A stretch of DNA of 45,723 bases from assembly GCA_025359665.1 (NCBI GenBank), contig JANYFU010000356.1, forward strand, positions 1 to 45,723. The letters run 5' to 3'. Made by a program: the position numbers and the translations under genes. The notes under the pieces were generated by a model. The model ran no database searches. It was not told the DNA's origin and saw only the letters and a list, made by a program, of their open reading frames with translations. The DNA comes from Caulobacteraceae bacterium. GTDB taxonomy: Bacteria; Pseudomonadota; Alphaproteobacteria; Caulobacterales; Caulobacteraceae. Positions 1-8,266 of the stretch are shown piece by piece (within the stretch, counting starts at the first letter, position 1; every line of letters starts with the position of its first letter).

Positions 1-114
1 CATGATCGGTCTGTAGCGCGGCGAACGGGCTGTCGCCAGCACGGTTGACGTGGTGAGCGGCGCCCGCTCAAAGGATGGCGAAGGCCGCTGAAGCCGGCCC
101 GCGGAGAAAACCCC

Positions 115-1071
115 ATGACGACGCGACACCTGGTCGATCCCGCTCTTGAGAGCTTTCTGGAGGCGCCGCCCTTGGCGATTACCCAGGAGACCCTGCCGAT
201 GGCGCGCGAGATGCTGAAGGGCATCTATGCCGCCGTGCTCGGCGAGGGCGATCCGGAGGTGATCGTGAGCGAATGCATCGTCCCGGGTCCGGCGGGTGCT
301 CCCGATGTCCGGCTCTACGTCTATACCCCGCCCGGTCCGAAAACCGCACGGCCGGCGCTGTTCCATCTCCACGGCGGCGGGTTCATCCTCGGCGACGCGG
401 CGATGATGACGCCGCTCAGTCAGGGGCGCGCCAAGGCTTTCGACTGTGTTGTGGTCAGCGTCGACTATCGCCTCGCACCCGAGACGCCCTATCCGGGGCC
501 GGTTGAGGATTGCTACGCCGGTCTCAAGTGGGTGGCCGAACATGCGGCGGAACTCGGCATCGACCCGGCCCGGATCGTCGTTGGCGGCGAGAGCGCCGGT
601 GGTGGACTGGCCGCGGCATTGTGCCTGCTGGCGCGAGAGCGTGGCGGCCCGGCGGTGGCGATGCAGTTCCTGATCTATCCGATGCTCGATCATCGCACCG
701 CGACACCAGCCGACGTCCACGCCAACCCCAATGCCGGTGAATTCGCCTGGACGCATGGCGCCAACCGCTTCGGCTGGAGCGCGATGCTGGGCGGGATTGA
801 TCCGGCCGGTGAGGTTCCGGCCACCTGCTCTCCCGCCCGCGCGGCCAGCCTCGCGGACCTGCCGCCGACCTTCATCGGCGTGGGCGCTCTCGACCTGTTC
901 GTCGATGAAGACATCGACTATGCAGCCCGCCTCGGCCGTGACGGCGTGCCGATCGAGCTGCATGTCTATCCCGGCGCCTTCCACGCCTTTGATGTGGTCG
1001 CCGGCGCCCCGGTGGCGATCCAGTTCCAGGAAGACTGCGCCCGGGCGTTGAACAAGGCGTTCGGGCGGTAG
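115..1071 (+). CDS. Alpha/beta hydrolase, HSL-type esterase
   Basis: A 318-residue cytoplasmic carboxylesterase of the hormone-sensitive-lipase (family IV) type, expected to hydrolyse short acyl esters. The oxyanion-hole motif HGGGF starts at about residue 86, the nucleophile Ser160 sits in GESAGG, an Asp lies in the ALDLFVDED stretch, and the last triad member is probably His in YPGAFHAF. The length is normal for the family and there is no signal peptide. GGAG at 103-106 lies 8 bases before the ATG and supports this start. The next gene begins 20 bases downstream on the same strand, so the two may be co-transcribed. The family assignment is secure; the substrate is not predictable. Confidence 0.9.
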   Translation: MTTRHLVDPALESFLEAPPLAITQETLPMAREMLKGIYAAVLGEGDPEVIVSECIVPGPAGAPDVRLYVYTPPGPKTARPALFHLHGGGFILGDAAMMTPLSQGRAKAFDCVVVSVDYRLAPETPYPGPVEDCYAGLKWVAEHAAELGIDPARIVVGGESAGGGLAAALCLLARERGGPAVAMQFLIYPMLDHRTATPADVHANPNAGEFAWTHGANRFGWSAMLGGIDPAGEVPATCSPARAASLADLPPTFIGVGALDLFVDEDIDYAARLGRDGVPIELHVYPGAFHAFDVVAGAPVAIQFQEDCARALNKAFGR

Positions 1072-1091
1072 GCGGGGGGACGCGCCGCGTC

Positions 1092-1844
1092 ATGACCGAT
1101 CCGGAAGGACCCTGGAGGCGATCCCCTCCGCCGTCCGAGCCCCGGTATTCGCGCCTGGGAGTCGGGCTCTGGTTGGGCTTGCTCGCTGGTGTGGGTGGAT
1201 TGTTCCTGCTCGCGGCCTGGCTGCTGCCAGCCGATCGGAGCGGCGGCGATTGGCCGGGGGCGCTACGGCTGTTCGGGGTGCTGGCGCTGGTCTCCAGCGG
1301 GCTGGCGCGCGTGCGCCGCGTCAATCTTGGCGCCACGGCCAAGATCGTGGCCGGTTGGGCGGCGATCTTCCTTTTGGCGGTCACGGGCTACGCCCTGCGC
1401 GACGACGCGGGACGCGTGGCCTTGAAGGTGCGGTCGGCCCTGGTTCCCGGTTATGCGGTGGCCGAGTCGGCGCATTCCCTTGTGGTGGGGCGAGGGGAGG
1501 GCGACGCTTTCTATGTGGTGGGTCAGGTGAATGGCGTGCCGGTGCGCTTCATGATCGACACCGGGTCCACGGAGATCGTTCTGAGTCCCGCCGACGCCGG
1601 GCGTGCCGGTCTACACCCCACCGAGGCGGCTTTCTCGCGGCCAACCGAGACGGCCAATGGCATAGGCTACGGCGCCGCGGCGACCATCGACAGCCTGGCG
1701 GTCGGGCCGATCCGGCTTACCGACGTGCCGGTGTCGATCAACAAGGCCCCAATGACCACATCCTTGCTCGGCATGCCTTTCCTCAAGCGCCTCGATTCCT
1801 TTGAGGTGCGCGGCGACCAGCTCTTTCTGCGAGGCGGAAGCTGA
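1092..1844 (+). CDS. Membrane-anchored retropepsin-like aspartic protease (clan AA)
   Basis: A 250-residue protein with about three hydrophobic segments in its first 105 residues (roughly 20-44, 55-70 and 83-102), followed by a single retropepsin-like domain. The catalytic Asp is at about residue 156 in FMIDTGSTEIVLS. The flap and hydrophobic-core region ends in LLGMPFLKRL, a hallmark of the TIGR02281-type family, in which one chain supplies one catalytic half and works as a dimer. The domain probably faces the periplasm. Related alphaproteobacterial proteins include the Caulobacter PodJ-processing protease PerP; that is only a family-level comparison, and the target here is unknown. It follows the esterase gene by 20 bases. 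Confidence 0.85.
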   Translation: MTDPEGPWRRSPPPSEPRYSRLGVGLWLGLLAGVGGLFLLAAWLLPADRSGGDWPGALRLFGVLALVSSGLARVRRVNLGATAKIVAGWAAIFLLAVTGYALRDDAGRVALKVRSALVPGYAVAESAHSLVVGRGEGDAFYVVGQVNGVPVRFMIDTGSTEIVLSPADAGRAGLHPTEAAFSRPTETANGIGYGAAATIDSLAVGPIRLTDVPVSINKAPMTTSLLGMPFLKRLDSFEVRGDQLFLRGGS

Positions 1845-1851
1845 TCCGCCA

Positions 1852-1967
1852 CTAGAGCAAACCACCCTTGAATGGAATCGTCTAAGGGTGGATAATTTGC
1901 TCTAGATTCAAAAAATTAGAGCGCCGCTCACGCGAAAACCAGTCCCCACTTTTCGCGCGGCGCTCTA
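1852..1967. repeat. Double palindromic intergenic repeat element
   Basis: Two hairpins in tandem fill the gap between convergent genes. The first (1852-1905) pairs CTAGAGCAAA with TTTGCTCTAG, with an inner CCACCCTT/AAGGGTGG stem. The second (1917-1967) pairs TAGAGCGCCGC with GCGGCGCTCTA, with an inner CGCGAAAA/TTTTCGCG stem around CCAGTCCCCAC. The AGAGC ends and the GCGAAAAC...CCACTTTTCGC core resemble short interspersed palindromic elements common in alphaproteobacterial intergenic DNA. It probably also works as a two-way terminator. The right edge includes the stop codon of the VOC gene (1965-1967). No other copy was noticed in the window. Confidence 0.75.
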
Positions 1968-2399
1968 GCGCGCCGGCGGCACTATGGGCTTGCCGTCCTT
2001 CATTTCCACGACGCCCATTCGGTTACCTGCCGGGTCGTGGAACAGGCCGAGGATCACCACGCCGGGCACGACGAACCGGGATTGATCGATCGTCCCGCCG
2101 GCTTCGGCCACAGCTTTCAGCGCCGCCGTGACATCCGGAACGCCTAGATACAGCATCTTCTCGGCGGGGTCCGGCCGCAGGGTTCCATCCAGCACGCCGG
2201 TGCTATCCCGTCCGATCAGACCCGATGGGCCGATTTTCCAGCCGAACACACCGCCGTAGAATGATCGCAGCTTGGCCATGTCCGGCCCGGCGATATCGAA
2301 ATAGACCAGCGGCGCCGGCGCGGGGGGCTCCGCGGCCTTGGTGAGCGCCGGGAGGACAAGAGCGCCGATCACGGCGCCAAACCTGAGAATCCGGTTCAT
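1965..2399 (-). CDS. Secreted VOC-family (glyoxalase/dioxygenase-like) protein
   Basis: A 144-residue protein with an N-terminal signal peptide (MNRILRFG, a hydrophobic stretch, then about ALTKAAEP) and one vicinal-oxygen-chelate domain. Recognisable VOC features are VYFDIAGPDMAKLRSFYGG near the domain start and VPGVVILGLFHDPAGNRMGV near the end, the latter matching the usual F.DPdGN pattern. I chose the Met at 2399 rather than an upstream in-frame start because it begins the signal peptide and GAAGGG lies 5' of it. Exported VOC proteins are less usual than cytoplasmic ones. Its substrate and metal are unknown. It is divergent from the TauD-type gene across about 160 bases. Confidence 0.8.
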   Translation of the reverse strand: MNRILRFGAVIGALVLPALTKAAEPPAPAPLVYFDIAGPDMAKLRSFYGGVFGWKIGPSGLIGRDSTGVLDGTLRPDPAEKMLYLGVPDVTAALKAVAEAGGTIDQSRFVVPGVVILGLFHDPAGNRMGVVEMKDGKPIVPPAR

Positions 2400-2560
2400 T
2401 CTCGCTACACCCTTCGCCCAGCTCAAGACCTGAGGCGGAGCACTAAAACCAAAGCCGATGACGCCAGCAAGGGCGTCCGCGCAAAAATCCTGGCCGGTGT
2501 GGCGGGGTGGATCAAAGCTGGCTAGGTTAAGACGCAACCCGTCCCTCGGAGACCGCCTCC

Positions 2561-3421
2561 ATGCCTCGCGCCAATCACCTCGGCATCCGTCCCCTCAATC
2601 CGACCATTGGGGCGGTGGTTTCGGGGGTCGATCTTCGGGAAGAACCGGCGACGGGGGTGATCGACGATCTGCGCGCGGCGCTTCTGGCCCACAAGGTGCT
2701 GTTCTTCGAGGACCAGACCCTGACCCCGCGTGAGCAGCGGGATTTCGCGGCGCGGTTCGGCGAACTGCATACTCATCCGCTCTATCCGGGTGAGGACACC
2801 GCACCGGAAATCATGCTGCTGGACAATCACCCCGGCAATCCCACCGACAACGACAACTGGCACACCGACGTCACGTTTCTGGAACGGCCGGCGATGGGGG
2901 CGATACTCTACGCCCAGCAGGTTCCGGAAGCCGGTGGCGACACCCTTTGGTCTAGCATGACCGCCGCCTACAAGGCGCTCTCCCAGCCGATGCGCGGCTT
3001 TCTGGAGGGACTCTCGGCGGTGCATGACTTCAGCTACGCCTTCCCACCCGAGGGCTTGGCGGGATCGAACGCGGGCCGCGAGCGCTACGAGGTCGCCCGG
3101 GCCGAAAACCCGCCGGTGATCCATCCGGTGGTGCGCAGCCACCCCGAAACCGGCGAGCCCGGCCTGTTTGTGAATTCCGTGTTCACTTCGCGCATCAAAG
3201 GGCTTCGCCGCGAGGAGAGCCGCGTCCTGCTGGATTTCCTCAACCGGCACATCCAGAAGCCAGAATTCTGTGTCCGCTGGAGCTGGCGGCCCGGGGCCAT
3301 GGCCTTCTGGGACAACCGTTGCACCCAGCACTACGCGGTGAACGACTACCTACCCCACCGCCGAGTGATGACCCGGGCGACCATCGTGGGTGAGAAGCCG
3401 TTCTTTCGCGCGGCGGCCTGA
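2561..3421 (+). CDS. TauD/TfdA-family Fe(II)/2-oxoglutarate dioxygenase
   Basis: A 286-residue non-haem iron, 2-oxoglutarate-dependent dioxygenase. The iron-binding HxD is His101/Asp103 in NDNWHTDVTF, the distal His is at about residue 257 in TQHYAVNDYLPHRR, and the Arg that holds 2-oxoglutarate follows in RRVMTRATI. The order and spacing match taurine, alkylsulfate and 2,4-D dioxygenases of normal length. Such enzymes hydroxylate sulfonates, sulfate esters or aryloxyalkanoates in the cytoplasm. No sulfonate transporter lies nearby, so the substrate is not fixed by context. The upstream gap to the divergent VOC gene is about 160 bases and shows no promoter I can defend. Confidence 0.9.
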   Translation: MPRANHLGIRPLNPTIGAVVSGVDLREEPATGVIDDLRAALLAHKVLFFEDQTLTPREQRDFAARFGELHTHPLYPGEDTAPEIMLLDNHPGNPTDNDNWHTDVTFLERPAMGAILYAQQVPEAGGDTLWSSMTAAYKALSQPMRGFLEGLSAVHDFSYAFPPEGLAGSNAGRERYEVARAENPPVIHPVVRSHPETGEPGLFVNSVFTSRIKGLRREESRVLLDFLNRHIQKPEFCVRWSWRPGAMAFWDNRCTQHYAVNDYLPHRRVMTRATIVGEKPFFRAAA

Positions 3422-3427
3422 TCGCGC

Positions 3428-4201
3428 CTAACCCTGCAATCTACCCAAAATGTCTACCGGAACGCCCGCGAAATAGTGGCCCACGGTGCGTGGCTCGACG
3501 TCCGGCTTGATCTTCCAACGGGCGTCAAAATCGTCTCGGCGATGGAAGGAAAGCGGCCTCTCGACGGCAATGCCCGTCAATCGATTGTCGTAGGCGTCCA
3601 GGATCCTGGCGCGCCGGGCGTCGTCGACATAGGGCACCGCGTTGGCGATGAATGGCGCCAGCACATCGAATCCGCAGAAGGCCAGGACGCCGTTCTGGAT
3701 CGGCCAGAGATTGACCTCCAGGAGGCCGTTGATCCCGTCCGGGGCCATCATCTGGGGAAAGGCGGCCATGGTCGTGGCGATCATCGCCCGCTTGCCGACT
3801 AGGCCGCCGCGCTCGTACCAGGCGCCGCCGCCGAACGCGAAGCCAGGCACGAACACCCGGTCGATCCAGCCCTTCAGAATCGCCGGCGCCGAGAACCAGT
3901 AAAGTGGAAACTGCAGGATCATCAGATCGCACCAGGCGACCTTCTCGATCTCCGCCTTGATGTCGTCGGCCAGGGTTCCCGCCTCATAGGCACGCTTCTG
4001 TTCGGCGTAGTAGTCGAGCCGGTCGGCCGGCGAGCGATCGGTGAAATCAGCGCCGCTGGGTACGGGATTGAAGCCCATGGCGTAGAGGTCGGACACGCGA
4101 ACCTCGTCTCCCAGCCGTGCGAAGGCCGCCCTGGAGCGCTCCAGCAAAGCGCCGTTAAAGGATCGCGGCTCTGGGTGGGCGTAGACGATGAAGACGTTCA
4201 T
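3428..4201 (-). CDS. NAD(P)H dehydrogenase (quinone), flavodoxin-like fold (NQO/MdaB type)
   Basis: A 257-residue FMN- or FAD-binding quinone or nitro reductase. The N-terminus MNVFIVYAHPEPRSFNGAL matches the flavin-phosphate loop of the Flavodoxin_2 family. Further family signs are QFPLYWFSAPAILKGWIDRV and a following GFAFGGGAWYERG loop. The start at 4201 is chosen because homology begins there; an in-frame extension to 4300 would run into the divergent gene region. It converges with the dioxygenase gene, 6 bases apart, and diverges from the kinase gene across 116 bases, so regulation with the kinase is possible. Confidence 0.87.
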   Translation of the reverse strand: MNVFIVYAHPEPRSFNGALLERSRAAFARLGDEVRVSDLYAMGFNPVPSGADFTDRSPADRLDYYAEQKRAYEAGTLADDIKAEIEKVAWCDLMILQFPLYWFSAPAILKGWIDRVFVPGFAFGGGAWYERGGLVGKRAMIATTMAAFPQMMAPDGINGLLEVNLWPIQNGVLAFCGFDVLAPFIANAVPYVDDARRARILDAYDNRLTGIAVERPLSFHRRDDFDARWKIKPDVEPRTVGHYFAGVPVDILGRLQG

Positions 4202-4266
4202 AGGACTATATCGCCTTGAGCCAGCATTTCGCGCGACGGAGATTGACGGAGGCCCCGGGCCAACGT

Positions 4267-4283
4267 CCCCACCTTTAGTTGGG
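4267..4283. promoter_or_regulatory. Candidate operator, weak version of the 9544/13768 motif
   Basis: The sequence CCCCACCTTTAGTTGGG lies between the divergent quinone reductase (start 4201) and kinase (start 4318) genes. With two one-base gaps it aligns to the 13768-13787 motif as CCCCA-(n)-CC-nnn-AGTT-(n)-GGG. It is less similar than the other two copies are to each other, so shared binding by the nearby LuxR-type regulator is only a suggestion. Confidence 0.3.
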
Positions 4284-4317
4284 TGTGAGGGCCACGCCAA
4301 AGGGCTTGGATGGACTC

Positions 4318-5436
4318 ATGGCAGACTTCTCACCCCATCAGTCACTGCGTTCCCCTCCACACACCCTGGCCGAGGTGACACCGGCGTGGCTCAGCGAATG
4401 CCTGAACGCCTGTGGCTATCGGGGCGAGGTAACGGGCTTTACGGCGCGGTCTGTCGGCGAAGGCATGATGGGCTCGACCTACAAGATAGATTTGAGCTTC
4501 GCCACACCCACCAGCGAAACGCCTACCTCGGTCGTGCTCAAGATCACGGGTGAGGGCGAACGCAGCCGCAAGCTTGGCCGAATCGGCTACGGCTTCCGTG
4601 ACAAGCCCGGATTCTACGGCTCCGAAGTCGCGTTTTATCGAGACTTCGCCAAGGCCACGTCAGTCAGGGCGCCTGCCTGCTACTTCGCTTGGCTTTCCGA
4701 TGACGGGGGCCAGTTCGTGCTGTTGCTCGAGGACATTTCGCCAGCGCGCAGCGGCGACGAACTGGCCGGTTGCACGCTCGCCGAGGCCAAACTCGCGCTT
4801 GGCAACCTCGCCGGGCTGCACGCTCCCTTGTGGGGCAGCGCCTCGCTGGACGCCGCGGGCCCGATCCGTCGCACCACGCGGGATGACGCCGCGGTGTTCG
4901 CCGGGCACATGGCCAAGGCCGGTAAGAGCTTTCACGACATTCACGCCTGTCGCTTTGCCGAAGAAATCCTGACGCTCGTCGATGCGTTCATCCCACGGTT
5001 CGAGGCCTGGTTCCACGCCGCGGACCGCAGCGCCTCTCTGACACACAACGACTATCGGTTGGACAATCTGATGTTCACGCATGGCGCCGAGCCGGAGTGT
5101 GTCGCGGTCGACTGGCAGACGTTCACCGTGTCCCATCCGGGCTTCGATGTCGGCCTGATGCTCGGGGCCAGCGTGCCGACCGAACTGCGCCGAGCCCACG
5201 AAGAGGAACTGCTCCGCGTCTACTACGATCGGCTCATTGCGCTGGGCGTCAAGAGTTACGGATTTTCCGATTGCATCGAGGATTTCCACTATGGCGCGTT
5301 TCTAGGCGTGAAGAACGCAGTCGTTGGCTTGCGGGGGGTGACAATGACGGACCGTGGCCTGACGATGTTCGACACCAAGCTTGGACGCGCCTGCGCAACG
5401 ATCTTCGATCACGATAGCCTCGCGATGCTGAAGTAG
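4318..5436 (+). CDS. APH/ecdysteroid-kinase-like phosphotransferase
   Basis: A 372-residue protein-kinase-fold small-molecule kinase. The catalytic loop is HNDYRLDNLMF (His243, catalytic Asp245, Asn250), a variant of the usual HGDxxxxN. The metal-binding Asp265 lies in VAVDWQTFTV. These patterns, and the length, fit the APH/EcKL superfamily used on alcohols and hydroxyacyl-CoAs rather than true antibiotic kinases. I use the ATG at 4318; TTG codons at 4306 and 4279 are possible alternatives. Next come two acyl-CoA dehydrogenase genes (5446 and 8267) on the other strand. Kinase plus dehydrogenase resembles the ACAD10/11 and LvaA/LvaC pairing, in which a hydroxyacyl-CoA is phosphorylated and phosphate is then eliminated. 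That link is inference. Confidence 0.8.
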   Translation: MADFSPHQSLRSPPHTLAEVTPAWLSECLNACGYRGEVTGFTARSVGEGMMGSTYKIDLSFATPTSETPTSVVLKITGEGERSRKLGRIGYGFRDKPGFYGSEVAFYRDFAKATSVRAPACYFAWLSDDGGQFVLLLEDISPARSGDELAGCTLAEAKLALGNLAGLHAPLWGSASLDAAGPIRRTTRDDAAVFAGHMAKAGKSFHDIHACRFAEEILTLVDAFIPRFEAWFHAADRSASLTHNDYRLDNLMFTHGAEPECVAVDWQTFTVSHPGFDVGLMLGASVPTELRRAHEEELLRVYYDRLIALGVKSYGFSDCIEDFHYGAFLGVKNAVVGLRGVTMTDRGLTMFDTKLGRACATIFDHDSLAMLK

Positions 5437-5445
5437 AGACCGTAT

Positions 5446-7005
5446 TCAAGCGGGCATTACGCGATCGAGGATCAGATGGACGTCGGCGCCGCGTGGCAGG
5501 CCGCCATAGGCCAGGCTGCGGCTACCCAGCCGCGCCGCGCAGAAGGCGTCCGCGACGCCGGGCGGCGAAAATCGCACGAGCAGACTGGCCTGCAGCGCCA
5601 ACGCCATGCGTTCGACGAGGCCACGCGCCCGCCACTCCGCGTCGTCGGATGAGGCGATAGCCAGTGCATCCTCACGCACGTCGGCGACCCAGCGGTCGAG
5701 CACCGGGTTTCCGCCTTTGGATAGCCCGCATTCGGTGAAAAATTCTTCGAGGGACGCCGGCTCCGTGCGGATGGCGCGCAGGATATCGAGCGCCGCCACA
5801 TTGCCCGATCCCTCCCATACCGACCCCAAAACCGCGTCGCGGTACAATCGCGGCATGCCCGACGCCTCGACATAGCCATTGCCGCCCAGACATTCGAGGG
5901 CTTCGGCCGCATGTCCGGCGGCGCGCTTGGAAACCCAGTATTTCATGACCGACAGAGCCAGCCGGCCAAAACGTGATTCCGGCTCGTCATAGCTGCGCGC
6001 GACTCGAAGCACGCCCGCCGTCGCGGCTTCGGACTCAAGCGCCAGGTCGGCAAGCACATTGCGCATGGCGGGATGTTCCGCGAGGCGTCGGCCTAGAACG
6101 GAGCGGTGACGAGCGTGGTGAACCGCCTGCATCACGCCCTTGCGCAGCGACGCGGCGCATTCGAGCATCACGTCGAGCCGGGTGTAGGCGATCATACGCA
6201 TGATCACGCCAACCCCCCGGCCCTCGTCACCGACGCGTTGACCTTTGACCCCGTTGAGTTCCACCTCGCCGACACCGAGCGCATGCCAGCCAAGCTTTTC
6301 CTTCAGACGTTCGACCCGGAAGCCCGGATCGGCAGACTGTACGAGGAAACAGGTCAGTCCCGCGGGGGCCTGCGCCAGGATAAGAATCAAGTCCGCCCAC
6401 GGGCAGGTTACGAACCATTTCAGGCCGGTCAGTTCATAGATGTCCTTGCCCATCGGCTCGGCCCGCGTACGATTCGAGCGAACGTCCGAGCCGCCTTGGC
6501 GCTCGGTCAGCGAGGCCGCGGCAAACAACAGCGATTCCTTGTCTAAAGAGGTCAATCGCGGCGCCCACCTGTCGTACAAGGCCGGTGTGCCTTTGAGGGC
6601 GGGCGCCATCGAATAGTTTCCCGACGCCGGACACACGGCTGGTAGGCTCAGTTCGCCCCAGGTTAGGATCATGGCCGCCCGCGCGGCGTGGGCCGACGGA
6701 AGCCCGTTACGCCAAGGCAGACCATGCAGATCGTGCTCGATGCTGCGGTCGATCAGCCAATGCCACGACGGGTCTCGCTCGATCCGGGTGACGCGCTCGC
6801 CGAAGCGGTCATAGCGATGCAGGACGGGCGGGTGTGCGTCGCTTCGCTCGGCGTGGTGCATAGCTTCCGCGCCGCCGACCACAGCGCCCAATGCACGACA
6901 ACGATCCAACGCCCAGACGGCGCCCTCTCGTCTGACCGCTTCAATGAGCGGCAGGTTGGCTTCAAAGGCGTTGTAGTCCTGCAAGATCGACGGGTTGTCG
7001 CTCAC
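5446..7005 (-). CDS. AidB-like acyl-CoA dehydrogenase
   Basis: A 519-residue flavoprotein, longer than ordinary acyl-CoA dehydrogenases (about 380-400) and close to Escherichia coli AidB in length and layout. The flavin-contacting loop TERQGGSDVRSN corresponds to AidB MTEKQGGSD, and the C-terminal half has ALECLGGNGYVE and GSVWEGSGNV, both typical of the AidB branch. AidB is linked to alkylation damage, but many AidB-like proteins sit in catabolic clusters. Here the gene is last in a leftward run with another acyl-CoA dehydrogenase, which favours a metabolic role. It ends 9 bases from the convergent kinase gene. Confidence 0.87.
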   Translation of the reverse strand: MSDNPSILQDYNAFEANLPLIEAVRREGAVWALDRCRALGAVVGGAEAMHHAERSDAHPPVLHRYDRFGERVTRIERDPSWHWLIDRSIEHDLHGLPWRNGLPSAHAARAAMILTWGELSLPAVCPASGNYSMAPALKGTPALYDRWAPRLTSLDKESLLFAAASLTERQGGSDVRSNRTRAEPMGKDIYELTGLKWFVTCPWADLILILAQAPAGLTCFLVQSADPGFRVERLKEKLGWHALGVGEVELNGVKGQRVGDEGRGVGVIMRMIAYTRLDVMLECAASLRKGVMQAVHHARHRSVLGRRLAEHPAMRNVLADLALESEAATAGVLRVARSYDEPESRFGRLALSVMKYWVSKRAAGHAAEALECLGGNGYVEASGMPRLYRDAVLGSVWEGSGNVAALDILRAIRTEPASLEEFFTECGLSKGGNPVLDRWVADVREDALAIASSDDAEWRARGLVERMALALQASLLVRFSPPGVADAFCAARLGSRSLAYGGLPRGADVHLILDRVMPA

Positions 7006-7059
7006 CCTGATGTCTCCCGAAAGCCTCCGCCAAAATGTTGGCCGTTTGATGGGAAGGCG

Positions 7060-8220
7060 TTAGCGCCAGTATTCCTCGCCCAGTCCCAGGTCGGGCCAGG
7101 CTCCGACAATTTCGGAATTCAGGATGCCCCAGCCCGAACCGCCGCCGACCGGGTCCTCGACGCGAACCAGCGTATCCCGGTTCTGATGCGCCTCGCGGCA
7201 GAAGGCGGGGTCGGTCGTGTCATCGACGCGCTCGCCATCGACATGCAGCTTGCCCATGACCTGACCCTGATAGCGTCCCTTGTAGCCAAAGTAGAGGCCG
7301 CCGGCTCCCAGCACCGTCCGTGTCTCGCCTACCGGTTCGATAGCGAAGGGCCGCACGCCACCACCTTCCATCGCGCACACGAAGCGTCCGCCCAGCGGCT
7401 GACGCGTGACGGGGTCGTACTGCATATCGATCTGGGCTTCGGCGGCAAAGAACTCGGAGCCGTCCGTCTCCATGAACTTGGTCTCGTTGAAGACCTGGGT
7501 TCCTCTGGAACTGAAAACCTCCCATTTGAATAGGTGGACCCGGTAGGCTTCGCCATTCGGCCGGGTCAGTCGGCAAAGACACCAGAAGAAGCGATAGCGA
7601 ACGCCTTTCGGCATATCGCTTGAGACCCGCATGTCGGGCGCGGGTGGACCGATATTCTCCTTCACGCCCCACGAATGATCGCGGTAGCCGTACCAGTCGT
7701 CGGGATTGATCTCGATGCGCTCGCCTTCGAACTCAAGCCAACCGGAGACCGAACCCACCTGGATGTAGCGAATTTCATCCTTGGCCCGCCGATAGCCGCG
7801 CATCTGGACCTGTCGGTCCTCCAGCCACGGCGCCTCGGGGCCTTCGTGAACAATGTCGAAAGCGACGGGCTGCACATCGTTCGCCTCCAGCACATAGCGC
7901 GCGCGTTTCAGGGGCTCGATAATCTCATAGCGCAGAGGCCCGGCCGACAGGTCCAGCGGGGTCGGCTCCAGACGGCGGTTCGCCCGCACGATCAGGCTCC
8001 GGCGACCGCGCGACACCCCCGCGTGTCCATCGAGCACGTTCCGGTTCGTCCATTTGCCCAGGCTCCAATGGATACCGAAAGACCCATCCTTCGCCTGAGC
8101 CGTGCCATAGACCCTGTCGCACCAGCCGAAATCCGTGGATTGGACGTTGGCGAAGGTTTCGACGACCTGGTGCAGGAATTGCTCGTCCGCCGCCAGAAGT
8201 GGACCAAGTGAAGTCGTCAT
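7060..8220 (-). CDS. Uncharacterised protein, AttH/CrtC-like beta-barrel candidate
   Basis: A 386-residue protein without signal peptide or membrane segment. Its composition (many Trp, Tyr, Gly and short beta-like stretches) and the motif WYGYRDHSWGVKENIG at about residues 180-195 recall proteins of the lipocalin-like AttH/CrtC (hydroxyneurosporene hydratase) group that occur beside acyl-CoA dehydrogenases in hydrocarbon and steroid-type clusters. I do not recognise a named family with certainty. It lies 46 bases after the 8267-9478 dehydrogenase and 54 bases before the AidB-like gene on the same strand, so it is probably in one operon with them. AAAGGG precedes the ATG at 8220. The function is unknown. 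Confidence 0.75.
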   Translation of the reverse strand: MTTSLGPLLAADEQFLHQVVETFANVQSTDFGWCDRVYGTAQAKDGSFGIHWSLGKWTNRNVLDGHAGVSRGRRSLIVRANRRLEPTPLDLSAGPLRYEIIEPLKRARYVLEANDVQPVAFDIVHEGPEAPWLEDRQVQMRGYRRAKDEIRYIQVGSVSGWLEFEGERIEINPDDWYGYRDHSWGVKENIGPPAPDMRVSSDMPKGVRYRFFWCLCRLTRPNGEAYRVHLFKWEVFSSRGTQVFNETKFMETDGSEFFAAEAQIDMQYDPVTRQPLGGRFVCAMEGGGVRPFAIEPVGETRTVLGAGGLYFGYKGRYQGQVMGKLHVDGERVDDTTDPAFCREAHQNRDTLVRVEDPVGGGSGWGILNSEIVGAWPDLGLGEEYWR

Positions 8221-8266
8221 GAGCAGTAACCCTTTAAATGAAGTACCAGTTTTGAACGAGCGCCTT

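Noticed and set aside
1-3. Leftward ATG at the left edge, possible divergent gene
   Set aside because: Only three bases are visible, so nothing about it can be supported. The rest of 1-114 shows only the leader and ribosome site of the first gene.
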